From contig JARCOQ010000005.1 in NCBI GenBank assembly GCA_029207755.1, forward strand, positions 61,825,414-61,889,413: 64,000 nt of DNA, written 5' to 3'. Origin of the DNA: Chamaea fasciata. Lineage: Eukaryota > Chordata > Aves > Passeriformes > Sylviidae. The notes under the pieces were generated by a model. That model did no database searches. It was not told where the DNA came from and saw only the letters and a list, made by a program, of their open reading frames with translations. The position numbers and the translations under genes were made by a program. Below, piece by piece: positions 1-13,120 of this stretch (position 1 is its first letter; every line of letters begins with the position of its first letter).

Positions 1-2312
1 TTAAGACTTCCTGCTAATGTGAGCGCTCAGCAGGGTTTTGCCTCGGCAGATTACAAAGCTAATAGGTGAAGGCTGCAACTAATGAATGGCCTCCTCGGTA
101 TTCTGTGGGCTGAGAAAACACCACTCAGCTTGGAGGATTTGGTTCCACAGCCTGGCTGTTTGCATGGATGGGAGAGACTGTCTCCATCCCCATCCAGGAG
201 CCACTATGATCAAAATGCTGGTTGAATTACTGAGGACACATCTGGAGCCAGGAGAGGATGTGGTCTCAGAGGAAGGGAGGGATGGAGAACATCTGGGGTA
301 TTTGCTCTTGCACACCGTTGAGGTGCAAAAAGACCATCAAATGTGGGTAGTTCTCTCCAAGTCTGAGTCACTCATGTTCCTTTTGTTCTCTCTGAATGAA
401 ATAGAAAAAAGCAAAACAAAGTAGGGTGGCATGAGACATGAGGGTCAAAGTACATGTTCTAGAAAACAAAATAAAGAATTTTGAAAGGGGTGTTTTCTAA
501 GGTTTCGAACATCTGTTGCTAGAGGACGCGAAAGAACTACACTTACCCGTTAAGTTGAGAAGTGAGGAGAGAAAGTTTATTGTGATTTGGGGTTTTAATA
601 GGGTTTGGAATTTGTTCAGGGACTGGGGGACAAGAGAGTTACACCTCTCTGACCTCAGTGGTCAACCTTAGAAGTTCATCAATTTGTCCTTCCTCATGGA
701 AGGAATGCATATTTACAAAATATTGGTCTTTGTTTTTGTTACAAGTGTGAGAAAGTTCTGGTCCAAGAATGAAAACATCAGAAGGCAGAAGAATCAAGGT
801 GACAAACATCTTGCTTTTATATGTGTGCATGCTGCTTTATTAAGAGGCTTTGAATCTTAGGCTGGAGTTTTTAAGTTGTGCTTCCTCTTCTGCTTAAGCA
901 AGGTGTTGTTTTGTTCCTGCTTTCAAAGTGGTTGGTGTCAGGTTTGGTTTTTTTTGATATCCTGAAGCACGTGTGCCAGCTTTGTGGCAGCATCCAGCTG
1001 CTGTTTCACTGGGAAACTGTGAACTCCAGGATTTCCTCTTTATTTCAGAACTTACATCAACAGTTTGTCTGACATTTGAGGCTGTTTGTTTACTATGTGC
1101 ATGCTCTAAATACATCCTTAAAGGTCTATTATGGTGTAAGCAGTCTTGAAACCTCCTTTTGGTGTGGAAGCATTTACCTTTTGAAGGTTATGAAGCCCTG
1201 AATGTTCACTTGGTCTGTTGTCAATATTAGCTGAGAGTTCCTGAGCTTGGAACTACACACAGAAATATGTGGAAGGTGATCAGAAAGGCACTTCAACGTC
1301 TGTTACCTTTGGAACTACAAGTAGGGTCCTGTTTTCTGTGTTAGTGGCATTCAGGGAGAGAAATGCCATTAGGACATTTTGTTTTCTTGTCTTGCACCCT
1401 CTCAGATTTTCTCAATTTATTCAATAGCTGTTTTAGCAAAGTGAAGTTCATGTGAGTGATCATGTGGGAAGGTCAGAGAGGATCAGTAAATGACTAAAGA
1501 ACTGCCACTGAGAACACAAATGTCAGTCTAGATTCAGTCACCCCTGCTTCTGACCTCAAATAAACATGAGATTTAGAATGTGTGGACACACAGTGGTTCT
1601 TCAGGTGTTAAAGAAATGATGGCTACACTGCTGTAACGCTCATCATCCTGTTCTGTTGGTGAACCTCACCCTTGAAACATGTGCTCTCTGTGCTGTGTAA
1701 ATGTCCTCTTAAATAACTTAGTAATACAAACATTTTTAGCTGGAATTAGAAGGAGTCAGCGAGCTCCTGCAGAGGATTTTTGCAGTAGAGTTGTGAGAGA
1801 TGATTCAAGGAACTGAATTCATAGTCACCAAGAAGTGCTAATGATGCTGATAGTGGAAGACAGTGCTTCCCCTTGGCGATTTAATGATGGAGAGAACAAA
1901 CTGAAGGCTCCCAACCTCTTGGTGTCAGGGTCCTTAGAGACAGCAGACAAATCTTTGCTCAGTGCAGCAAAGAAAAAGCTCTTGGACATCAGCAGTCCCT
2001 GAATTCTCTGGGGTTTTGTGTTGCCTGTTAGAGCAGAGAACCTGCACAATGACCCAGATGGGCTGTTTAATGAGATGGCTCTCTAATGAGGGGATATAGT
2101 TTTAAAGCTGAGCAAATAAAGTTTCAGATGCTTCCTTTTTTGGGTTTTGCTGTGTGTTTGAGTGTCCTACAGCCGAACAGGAAAAAAAATGAGGTGAACA
2201 AAAACTCTGTCATTACAAAGCAGTATTTCACAAAAGCAGATTTGTCCTGTGTTTCCAGATTGCCTGGAATATTACCTGTTACAGATGGAAAATCTGTTAT
2301 GGTGGTTATATA

Positions 2313-2326
2313 TTTTTTTTTTTTTT
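2313..2326. repeat. Poly-T tract (14 T)
   Basis: Short homopolymer run. It inflates the neighbouring open frames with Phe. Confidence 0.85.
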
Positions 2327-3971
2327 GGTCCCAGGAGAAGGTATCACTCTGTAGCTGTCCAGCCAGAGAAAGGGTGGCTAAGTGTACATTGCAAACACAT
2401 CAATGTGAAGCCATCTATCTCAGTGACAGGAGGACAAAGAAACACAGCGGGTGTTTTTGTTACCATTTTTTTTTCTTTGTTATTGTTTTTCTCTAGAATG
2501 AGGGACTAATCACTGTAATCTCCTGTTATTTCTGCTTTTCTTCCAACTTTACAGTAGTTTTTGCAGGTTTTTCTCAGTTTTGTGGAAAAGTCCCAAAAAC
2601 AACAAAACCAAAACCTGGCAGTGGAATAAAACCATGTGTGGCAGGGTGCATGCACAAGAGAACAAAATGATGATTGCAGTAGTAAATTTAATCTTGCAAT
2701 TTTTAATTCTGAAATACATGAGTTTGAGACTTTAATTTTCCTTTGGTGTGGTTTGGGCATACAGTAACTAACTTGTTTCTCATGTTATGGTTTTTGATTG
2801 AGCTATGTGTGGAATTTCCTGTAACTTTTGTGAATTATCAACTAGAAGTATTGATTTGTTTATTTTGTTACTTATATATTGATGAGTACAATCATTTTCC
2901 TGCATGTGTGTGGCTTTTTCCAAATTTTTAGGATTCTTTGATTTGTATTTAGTGCATGTCTTAAAATACATGCCGTTTTTGTCATCCATGTAGTATTGGC
3001 CTGTGAAGTTTAGTTTTAGTCCAGGTCATGCTCACACTGGCCACTTTAACACTAGTGGATTGTTAGTAGATGCAATATATTAAAAGCTGTAGACTTCTTT
3101 TGCTGTTTAGGGGGATGTACATTTCTTTTAAAAAATCAGTCTTTTTAAAAAATAAGTCTTTATATTTTACAACCTTACAATAAGGACAGATAGTATGTGT
3201 GTGCAAAGTATTTATAGAAACATAAAAATTGTAAGAGCAGAAAAGAAGGATTCCATTCACATCATATCCCATTTCTAGTTGGTAAGTGCCTCATCTCTTC
3301 TGCAGCTCTATAAAACCTTTCTCTTTCAGTGAAGATCAGTTACATAGGGGGACAGATTTATTGCCATTCCCCCACGTACTTGATTGTGGGCAGTTTTTTA
3401 TGGGCATTGTTTCCATGGGTTGCATTTTCACACGTGTGATGGTGCAGTGGTTGCTGGGGATGGGTCTAGGGCAGGCTGGATCTGTGCTGGTGTTGCCAAG
3501 TCCTGCTGGTGTGGCTGTCAGCTGGCAAAGCTTGACCAGCATAAAGCCCCAAGGGTAGATTCCATTACATGAGCAAAATTGCAGCATTTTGGTATTTCTG
3601 CATTGCTGTGGCCAGGATCTAATGATGCAGCTTTTTGTCTGCTTGTGTAGCTGAAGATGAGAAGGAGCTACTTCAAAAAGCCACCTGTGCTTGCAGAACT
3701 TCCAGTGTAATTTCCACTTTTTCCAGGTTCCCCCCTCCTCCTTCTGCTTAATCCCCACTGCACTTGCCAAATGCTTCCACCCTGTTTTCTCAATAACCCT
3801 ACAGATAAGAGACAGTCTTTGGGGTAAATCCTTGTACCTCTTTATCAATTCATTTTCTGCTATACCCAGGTTTTTCTGATAAATTTGCTTCTAACAGCAT
3901 TGATCTGTCTGTACTGTTCACGGATTTACAACTTTCTTCTCTGTAAATCAAGGCAGGAATAACATTTTGGA

Positions 3972-3992
3972 TTGAAGGCTTGTAGCCTTCAA
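3972..3992. repeat. Perfect hairpin, 9-bp stem, 3-nt loop
   Basis: Arms ttgaaggct (3972-3980) and agccttcaa (3984-3992) flank a tgt loop. No T-run or other context links it to a known function. It lies in intronic sequence. Confidence 0.85.
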
Positions 3993-4723
3993 GAGCTTGA
4001 GGCGTAGATAATTTTTTTTTTAATTAGTGAATCCCATTTAAGATGCTAAGAAGAAATGCCCTCTTCTCAGCTGGTGAAATTATCCCAGTTGACTCTGAAT
4101 CACACACAATTACTGTATAAACTGGATCACTTCTAAGGTGGAAGTTATGTTCTAATTACACTTTTCCCTCTGCACCAGCCTGCTGACTTCAGCATCCTCC
4201 AGTGCTGGACCCAGCTGTTGGCCTTTATCAGTATTGCATGTTGGGTAGGGTACCCTTGGAGGACTTGGGGACAGCTGCAGTGGCCCGATTTTAAAGAGGA
4301 GCGTTGTTAAACCTTATATTGTTGCATTTATGTTTGTTTTCCTAATACAGTCGGTTGCAGTGCCCAGCTATAGAAGCGTGTGATTTCTTGTTGATCTGAC
4401 ACCAGCCTTTGTATTGAACCCTGTACTTAAATCTCCAAGTTTTCAAGCTGTAGCTTGGTATAAAGGCTTGATGATGTAATTATTTTTGTTGGCAAGCCTA
4501 ACACTTCAAGATGTTCCAGAGTGAATAGTGATGGAGTCTGTCAAGTGCTTTCTTGAAATCTCTGAAGTTTATCATGACTGAATTTTGCCATTTGGTGCTT
4601 TCCTCAGTGATTAGCCTTACAGTGCAAATCTGGTCAACACATGAGCTTTCAGGTCAAACTGTTCACTCCCTTCCTCTTTCAGATTTTCATGGATATTTTT
4701 CTTTCATTTTTTTTGTGAAAATC

Positions 4724-4754
4724 AGTTCACTAGTGAACTCACTTCGAGTTCACT
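4724..4754. repeat. Alternating inverted repeats of AGTTCACT
   Basis: AGTTCACT (4724-4731) is followed directly by its inverse AGTGAACT (4732-4739), then after a short gap by AGTTCACT again (4747-4754). This makes a perfect 14-bp palindrome at 4725-4738 and a perfect 9-bp-stem hairpin (4732-4740 with 4746-4754, loop acttc). AGTTCA resembles a nuclear-receptor half-site, giving an inverted pair with a 4-bp spacer and an everted pair with a 7-bp spacer. Whether any receptor binds is unknown. Confidence 0.75.
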
Positions 4755-7700
4755 AAATAAAAGTTTATGGAACTTGAGGCAAAGTTTATATAAAATGACA
4801 GAGAAAAGCATTTTTGAAAAAATGACCAGCAAGCTATGGTAAATCTTGCCAGCTTTTTGTGAGTACCCATCACTGAGGCTGGGTATGGCTGCCAAATGTT
4901 TCCAGCAAAGACTGACAAACCCCAGATGAATTTTAGGTTAAATTACTTGTAAATTTAACTTTGCATGTGTTTTCAACTGAGGTAGTTAAACAAAAGCTTT
5001 GCAGAGATAAGTGTGTTCTGCCTCTTGTTTGGATGGGTTGCACACCTTATGGATGGCTCTCTTGGCATCCCTTGCTTCCTGGGATTTTGTAAGTGATTAG
5101 CAAGCTGCTGATGAGATGTATTTATACCCAAAAAAGAAAGAGGAGACCAGATTTTCCCAAGAGTTTTGCTCAATGGTCATCTCAGTGACTCTGTTGCTGT
5201 TACTTCTCATTTTTCACTGTAGTGATGGAGAAATTGAACTAGTGTATTATTTTTATGGTAGGATTTTAAAAAGCCAAAAAACAGGTGAGTTGACAAATAA
5301 AAATATCCCACCATCACTAATCTTTATGGTGCTGATGATAAAATCAGTATTTGCTTTGCCTTGTCTGAAAGCTGTTTCCTGCAGGCTTCATCTGGTTTAG
5401 AATATTCTGCTGAATCCATGGTCCTGTTAAAGTCATTTATCACTGTCTCTTGGTGTTTTTATTAAACTTCTCTTAAGAACGAAAGGGTGATGATGCATTT
5501 ACGTTTTTCAGAGGAGCTGAAAGCAAGGAAATGCTGTGACATCCAAGCCAAAATTTTCAAATTGTATTATATTTAAAATCACCATGGTTTATACAACTAC
5601 TAATTTCTATTAAGTCCCTTGTGGCATGTTTGCATGCAAAGCATGACACTGATGGGGTTCTGCGAAGCCCTGGGGCTCTCCAGTCCCACCAGGCAGCTCC
5701 AGCACTTGGCCCCCAGCTTCTGCCTCTGTCCCCAGACCTGCAGGGGTCTCTTCTGTTTTCATACTGCTAAAGGTCAGAGTATTGGAATGATTTAAGAAAT
5801 AATGATACGATCATGAAACAACTTGCAAGAAATGCTCTCTTGTTGTGCGACTTTTGCGTGAATCATATGTGTATTGCCCCACAGTTTTATAAACTTTGAT
5901 AATACAGATTCCTTTCTGTAGCAATGAATTATTTTCAGTCTTCTCTTTCCTTAGAAGACAACACAAGCTTTTCTTTGGCATTCTTCATCTTCCCCTCCCC
6001 CACCCCCAGAAAAGATGAAAGAAAAGCAGAAGGCTTTGAAAGAGTTATTGCCTGTAAATCTATGAAAGGTGCTACTAAAAATCTCAGACTGAATGGCTGA
6101 GATACCAGTGAGGATCCAGTTAAGAACCATGTCAGATGTGGTTAGTAAAGTTCTCTGCCTGTTTGATGGTTTTCCTAAAGCCCCGGCTCTTGGATTCCTG
6201 TGTTTTCTTGAGAGCTTTTGCTCTGACATGCAGGAGAATGTAATTTCTGTTTTTCTTGTCTGAAGAGAAAAGTTTGACAGCATGACTAGAGTAGAGCGTG
6301 CGCTGAGAGCTGTGGAAATGAAGCAGCAAATGAAAGAACTCCACTTTTACTCATAAAAAAAATATATTTTTAGGCCAATTTTGGGGCTTTTTGACATTTG
6401 GTTTTCCCAGTAATGAAATGTTTTAAAGTATCTTTGAGACTGTTAAACAGTTCAACTAAGCTACTTCATAACATTTCACAGCCCTTGAATATTTGCTCTG
6501 TATGATTTGAAATGTCTGTACTTTGGTTTTGGGGATTTCCTTCTTTCCTTTCACTCTCCTGATTAGGCTGTACAGTTTGGTGAGCTCTTTAATGAATATA
6601 AAGTGTGCTTTTTTTATTTTTTTTACAAGGCGCAGTTTTCAGAATTGAAATATTAGACATCTGGATTTATTAAAGTTACAGTGCAGGGTGAGGGGAGCAT
6701 TTTATTTTAAGAGCACTTCATTTTCACCTCTGGATAGCCAAGTAGTCTTTGAAATGCCCCCAAGGAGCAGAGCCTGTGCTCATCTGCTACTGAGGCCAAG
6801 TCATCTGCCCATGTTTAAATGAGCCACCATGAAGTTCCCATTTTCCATTTTCAGAGTTTCTTTTGAGAATTGATTTGTTGATAAAACCTTCTGAGGGAGC
6901 TGCTTATGTGGCATAGTGCTTCTCAAGGTGGTTTCTAAATGTTGCTGTAACAAGCTTCTGTGGCATCACTAGTTTTACACAGGCATAAGCAGGAATGTAC
7001 ATTGGTATTTTTGGAGGCCAGGGTTGGGCTTGTGGATTAAGACCTCTGAGCTCTGCTTGTGTTGCAGGTGCTGATACCTCTGCTCCTATTCAAGGCAGCA
7101 GATTTGAAGTAGTACACCTTAACTGTGTAAACTGAGAGGTCTAGCCGTACTCACTGGAGTCGTGGAGGCCTGAGGAAAATGAATGTTCTAATATTAGTTA
7201 ATTGCTTTGAAGATATATATTGAAAATAAGAGTTCTAAGTATCTTGGTAAATATTATTTCCTTTATTACAGCAGTGTATCTCATTTTATGGGAGTCATTT
7301 GCAGTAGTACTCGGTTTGTGGTGCTAAAGCAAACCCATCAGTGTGCTTTACAAACTTGAGGGCTGCTTTGTGCTAGTGGCTCCCCTAAGCCGGAGGATGC
7401 TCACCCACACGTGCAGCTGCACGAGCTGAGAACCGAGCCCGTTTCCGTGCCTGTCTGCAGCCACAGCCCGCAAACCACACGGCACCTGCAGATGTCACGT
7501 ACGTCCCTCGGGGGACAGATCGTTCCTGAGCCCTCCTGCAGCCGTGAGGAGCCAGCCCAGCTCAGGGCAGTGCTGGTTTCCCTTCTCTTGGGCTGGCGGT
7601 GGTGTGGCTGTGGCCATCAGCCTCCCTGCTGTTCCCTGGCCACCCTCACAGATTCCTGGCTGTAGGCTGTGGCGTGTGGAGATTTGGTCAACAGCCAAAG

Positions 7701-8194
7701 ATAACTAACGGAGGGAATTGAATAAAGAGCAGGTGTTGGCACAGGCACAGCCGCACCGGTGGGGAGCTGTTGCTGGAACAGGATTTCCACAGGCAGCCAG
7801 CTCACTGGTGTTTGTCGCCAGCTGAGTTCCAGCACTGCAGGCAGCTCGCGGGCCTGTGGAAGTCACCTTCCACATCCAAAACTCTGGGGTCTGCCCAGCT
7901 CAGCGGCAGCTTTTCCGGCGGGTCCTGTGTGGATCTGCATTCAATCTCAAAACAGGGTATTAGCCAAACCATTTGGTTGTCAAGTGTCTTGCACCTGGAT
8001 TGCAAGGTGGGACACCACGGGGCTCTTAGTTGAGGGGGAAATGTGGTGGCTTAGGTGCCTGCAGGGGTTTGTGTGGCTGAGATGGTGGGCTGCACTAGTT
8101 GGGGCTTGGCAGGGCCTGAAGGCTTCATGGTCAGTAGATGAACTGCCATTGTCCATCTGAAAGTTGGCAAAAACATGTTTCCCCCCAGCCTAGA

Positions 8195-8595
8195 TTCATA
8201 GAATCACAGAATGGTTTGGGCTGGAAGGGACCTTTAAAGGCTATTCATACTCCCTGCAATGAGCAGAGACATCTTCAAGTAGGTCAGAATCCTTTGAGCC
8301 CCATCCAGTCTGACCCTGAATGTTTCCAAGGATGGGACATCCACCATCTCTCCTGGAAACGTGTGCCAGTGTTTTAATTCCCTCATTATAAACAAATTTT
8401 GTCCTTATATCTTATCTCAATCAACTCTCCTTGTCTCACCACAGCCTTTTCTTCTGCAGGTTGTACAACGCCAACTCTGTTTTCTTTGGAGAAGTGCTCT
8501 AGCCCTCTTGTCATGTGACCTCCTCTGGACCCATTACCACAGGTCCTTGTCTTTTGTGTGTTGAGGACTCCAGAGCTGGATGCAATACATCTCTA
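8195..8595 (-). mobile_element. CR1 LINE, 5'-truncated copy
   Basis: On the + strand it begins with ttcatagaatcacagaatgg and continues tttgggctggaagggacctt. This is the reverse complement of the conserved 3' end of avian CR1, including the terminal ATTCTATG-type octamer repeat. Further CR1 landmarks follow in reverse order: a ccatccagtctgaccctgaa-like region, ctcctctggacccatt and gaggactccagagctggatg. Similarity fades after about 8595, so the copy is truncated at its 5' end, which is normal for CR1. No intact reverse transcriptase frame remains. Open frames at 8138-8564 are CR1 debris. This is the strongest single indicator of an avian genome in the window. The boundaries are by eye; the 3' end is sharp, the 5' end approximate. 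Confidence 0.92.
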
Positions 8596-10508
8596 TTAAT
8601 ATATTTCTGGTCTTTGGATAAGGCGTTTCCTTAGCTGATGTCCTGAACGTTGCCTTCATCCAAAGAACATCTGCATGTTCTGGCTGTCCCCAGGATGCAT
8701 AATCTGTCTCTGAGTTAGTGTTACATATTTTGAATCTCTCTCCTTGCTTGCTTCAGAGTGAGTGGTTTCTTGATCAATCTGCTTTTGAAGTACCTAAATT
8801 AAGGAGTGCTGCACAGTTAAAATGAAGTGCAAACTGGTGTTTGCTTCAACAGAGCTGTCCTTACATGTTGCTCCCACACACCCACAGTAAGTTGCTGTTA
8901 ACTCAGGAAAGGGTAAGAGGGTGGTAGATCACATGAATGTTATCGCACACTCAGCCGTCAGTTCATCCCCCAAAAGCATACAGAGTGGCTTAGTGTAAGG
9001 ATTATTTCCCATCATTTATGGTTTTATTGTTTTCCTTCTCTACTGCTGCTTGCATTAATCTTGTATGTCCTATCAGTAAACCAGAGTTCACGAGTTCCTT
9101 ATCTCTCTTTTCTACATCATATTGGTCTGTGCTGACTCTTGAGTTATGTGCCTAAGGACATTTTAATCATACTTTTATGGCACCTGAAAGCCATTGCTTC
9201 ATCCTGCCTATTTCCCATGATTCTGAAGTCATCGCAAGAATATTTTGCTCATTTTCTTCTGAGATTTTCAAGCACTGTCTGTAGCAGTCATATTTTACTT
9301 CACCCCCTGTCATGATGTGCTGACCCCAGAATGTATTGTTCATTGTGTGAACAATTCAGATTGTGAAGATCATGGCAATGGATCCTGAGAAATGAGTTCA
9401 GGGCTGCTGGTGCCTATATCTGCATCTTGTTTCCCTGTCTCAGAGTGTGCTGGGGAAAGCCATGCTGCTGGACTTGCCCTGTCTGAGTCAGATCTCTACT
9501 GAAACATTTTTTAGCATAAGAACTCTGGTGGTGGGATTTCCAGGTGGGAGCTTTATAATAAATCCAGAGCCAAACCCAAAGGACAGTTCCTCAGTTCCTT
9601 TTCCAGCTCTCTCTGAAGAAGAAAAACTGGTCTGAAAATTTACAGTTGTTCCCATTGTGATCAGGGCAAAGTCAAGATTACTTGGGGATCCTTAAATGTG
9701 AACTGGTAGAATTTTTAATCCTTATGGGGTTCAGTATAGGGTAAAACCTGTATTTCCGATGTTTGTAATTTTGAGCACTGTTTTGAAGGCTTTCAAACTG
9801 TTCCATTGTCATTGCTTTTGCCATGATTGTTACACTCATTGCTTTAAATCACTTGAGTTGGAGGGTTTTTCCTGTCTGTTTGCCATAAAGTTTGTTCTGA
9901 ATTGAAAGTTTCATGTGGTGGCTGCCTAAGCAGAGTGGGGAGAGAACCCCCGGTCATAAGTCAGTACAGATGGTGTGTTCACACAGTTGATTTCAGAAAC
10001 CAAATGGAAATGTGTCAAATTCCATAGCTAAGCTTAGTGGACAAAGCATACCACCTGAGTGCTGAACAAAGATGAAACTGCACAAGGAAGGAGCTTTAGA
10101 CATATGAAGTGAAAAAGTTTCACTGCATTCCTGTGCTATGGAAATACCAAGAACAATTTCTGTGTGGAAAAAGAAAAGATGCTTAGCTTTTTTGTCGAAA
10201 TTCCTCTGGATTAAATGCAGTCTTTCAGTTCTCATACTGAAGGCTTTGCCCACAGCGACCAGGCTCATGGTGACCTGCCTATTTTGGAGTATTACCAGTA
10301 AAGTACTATATGCTTCCACTGGCGGAATTGGGGAGGAGGGAGGTTTCTTCCACAACTACCACGGTTAGAAGCAACTTTCTTACACAACAAACCCTTTTGA
10401 GTGTCCAGTAAATCCGTTGCTAGTCATTTAGGGACATGATTAACATGAAGAATTTGAACGAAAGAAATTTCTCATTATGCAAACCTCACATCAGAAAAGA
10501 TGACCAAT

Positions 10509-10535
10509 GTGCAACATATCTTTCACATGTTGCAC
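10509..10535. repeat. Inverted repeat, 9-bp arms
   Basis: gtgcaacat (10509-10517) and atgttgcac (10527-10535) are perfect inverse arms around a 9-nt spacer. Function unknown. Confidence 0.8.
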
Positions 10536-11150
10536 CTGTGTAACTTATATCTATAATGGTGCTAGAGAAAATGACAGTTTCCCATTTAAAACGAACAGTT
10601 TAGCTTTGCCTGTGCATAGACTAGTTAGTAAATTTTTGTCTCTGAGTGCATTTAAACTTCATGTAAAAGACCACAGCAGTAAGAGAAATGGCATTGATTT
10701 ACTTAATACGGTATTTTGTTGCTGGTGCTCTGGGTGCTATGTTCAGAAGCTGTCAGATGCCTGTGTGGCAGCATCCTTCGCACTGTACTGTGGCTTAGCC
10801 CTCATTTGAAATGCTTTGAGAAGAGTCAGCTCCAATTGCCTGTTAACTTTTGAGGTGGAATGGAAGCCCAGATAAACAAGGGACAGGGCATGGTAACTCG
10901 TTGTTTGCATGTTGTCTGTTGGCTCCAGAGAAGACCCACCAGGAGGGGTGTATGTGGAGACCCTCCAAGCATCTCTCTGCGCAGCCAAGTCTAACTCTTA
11001 TTCCAGCTCCTAGCAGCAAGAATTACTTCCCTAGTTATCTATTTCTGAGCAAATGAGCTCAAAGTAAGTGACAATTTTTCAGCAGTGGGTACTCTCTGGG
11101 CAGTCTGGTGGATACAAATGCCTGCTTTAATTTCACATTGTATGTGTGCG

Positions 11151-11165
11151 TATATATATATATAT
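11151..11165. repeat. (TA)n microsatellite
   Basis: Fifteen bases of TA repeats, preceded by tgtatgtgtgcg. Confidence 0.88.
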
Positions 11166-12110
11166 GAACTCTATTTAAATCTCTTAATGAAGCTCATAGA
11201 TCACTCTTGGCCTTGTGTAGCAGTCCCTGTGTCTAGGGTCAGTGGTAGTGTGTTGTCCTCACATAGCTGGAGACCACAAATCTGCAAATGATTTGAACTG
11301 CAGAGTTCTGTCTTTTCACTAGAATAGAATTTAAATAATTAATTACAAATTTATTTTATTTTCACACTGGAAATCTAGTCTATTTTTGTTCCTTTTCCTT
11401 CTGACGTGCAGCTGAGGCAATGAAAACATGCTTGTAGGTTTTGTAGTGTTGTGCATTGCAATTAAATTTCATGGTGTGCTTTTATGCTGCAAAACAGTTC
11501 CCATTGAATCCATGTCTTTCCCTAATAAAACAAACTTCATAATTCTCTTCTAATTCCCTGTGCTTCATATAATTGTTAGTATTAAGAAATCTAAACCAGG
11601 GAGCATTTTTTTTTTGTGTTTATCCATAGAGAATGTGATTGGAATAGATACAACTTTAGTTAGTTCAAGAGCTATAGCCACCTGCATGACGCCATGAGCG
11701 CACATCTGTTTGGGTACTGTACCTGAGTGAAAGAAATTGAGTTTAGTGTTACTGGTTTATTATTTTGGGGTCTTTCCTGTCTAAGATTTTGACTTGAATC
11801 AATTTTGAAGATTTACATTCAGTTTCTATGTCCTTCATTGCATATAGTGCTGCTTAAGTCAGCCAGTCAGGTAAGTAAGGCTGACCCACTGAAGCCCTGC
11901 CTGGAAGATTCCAAACACCATTTGGTTTCTTTCAGTCTGCTTAAAAGTAAAAAGGCTAGATAAAATCAGCAGATGTGATGTAGCTGGCAAGGCAGTTATA
12001 GCTACCTGCTGTATTGTAATTCTTCCCTGATTTCAGTTGCTTCTGATATGGTCCAGCAGTATTTAGCTTTTTCCAGGGCAATCAGTTCCCCCAAAATGAT
12101 TCTCAAACAC

Positions 12111-12129
12111 TTTTTTTTTTTTTTTTTTT
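12111..12129. repeat. Poly-T tract (19 T)
   Basis: Homopolymer run followed by a TG/T-rich stretch to about 12190. Confidence 0.9.
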
Positions 12130-13102
12130 AAGTGGTGGGCTGTTTTGTGTGTGGTGTGGGTTTTTTTGTTTGGCTTTTTCGTTTTCGTTTCAGCAGAGTT
12201 GTCTCAGCTGCCTCTAAAACCAAGGCTGTGGGGGCAGAACTGCTCTGTGGTTTGCTCCTCAGCCTGGTTTTGATGCTTTAGTATTTGGTGGAGCTGTGCT
12301 TTGAGGTGAAGCAGCTCCACAGGGCAGCCAAGGCACTGCTGAGGATTTGTCTCAGTCCCTGCAAGGGCACCAGTGGGAAGATGGGAGCCCACAGGGAATG
12401 GCATTTATTCAAAGCAGAGGATGGATAAGATGTGGTCACGTGAAAGTCGTGCTGGAAACCACACTGAACCGCTAAGATAAAATAGTGAGCGTGTTTATTC
12501 ATTAACTACTCTCTGTTCAGTGCTCTGGAGAAGGCTGAAATAGAAATGGTCATATTCCTGTACTACAGGGTTTTTGGTGTTTGTTGGTCTGTGTTGATCT
12601 GTGGGTTCCTAGGTGAAGCAGAGGAGAAGATTAATAATGCAAAGGTTCGAATCTTCAGATTATGCATAAATGAAAAGTGCATTTGACCTTTAACCACTCT
12701 GAGAATAAATGTACAGCCGTTTCTCTCTGGGAAAAGTAGTAGAGGGCATAATTTAAAAAAAATATATTAAATATTTTAGGAATAAAACTGTGTATCTTTA
12801 TGTAAATCCAGAAGGTATGAATGCATAGTCTGCATGGATTAAAAAGAACTATTAGATGTCTGTAAAATAAACTTAAGTCTTTTTCAAATAAACTGGTAGC
12901 CATGTAATGAGCACATGCACATGAACACAATTTGTATTATAGCTGGGTAGGGAAGAGTGTGTCGATCAGCTCTCTAAAACCTGAATTATTTGAAATGGGT
13001 TCAGCCAGGCAATCTGTAAGGCAAGCAGTCATAAATGTGTGCTAGCAGCATAGTCTAACCTCTCTTCTTGTAAATTTTTTTCATTGTCTGTAATGATTTT
13101 GC

Positions 13103-13120
13103 CATATATATATGTATATA
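13103..13120. repeat. TA/TG microsatellite
   Basis: atatatatatgtatata: short, interrupted by one G. Confidence 0.8.

Noticed and set aside
3336..3848. 170-codon open frame on the minus strand
   Set aside because: No recognisable family, signal or repeat. The length is possible by chance in 64 kb, and there is no promoter, polyadenylation signal or splice support.
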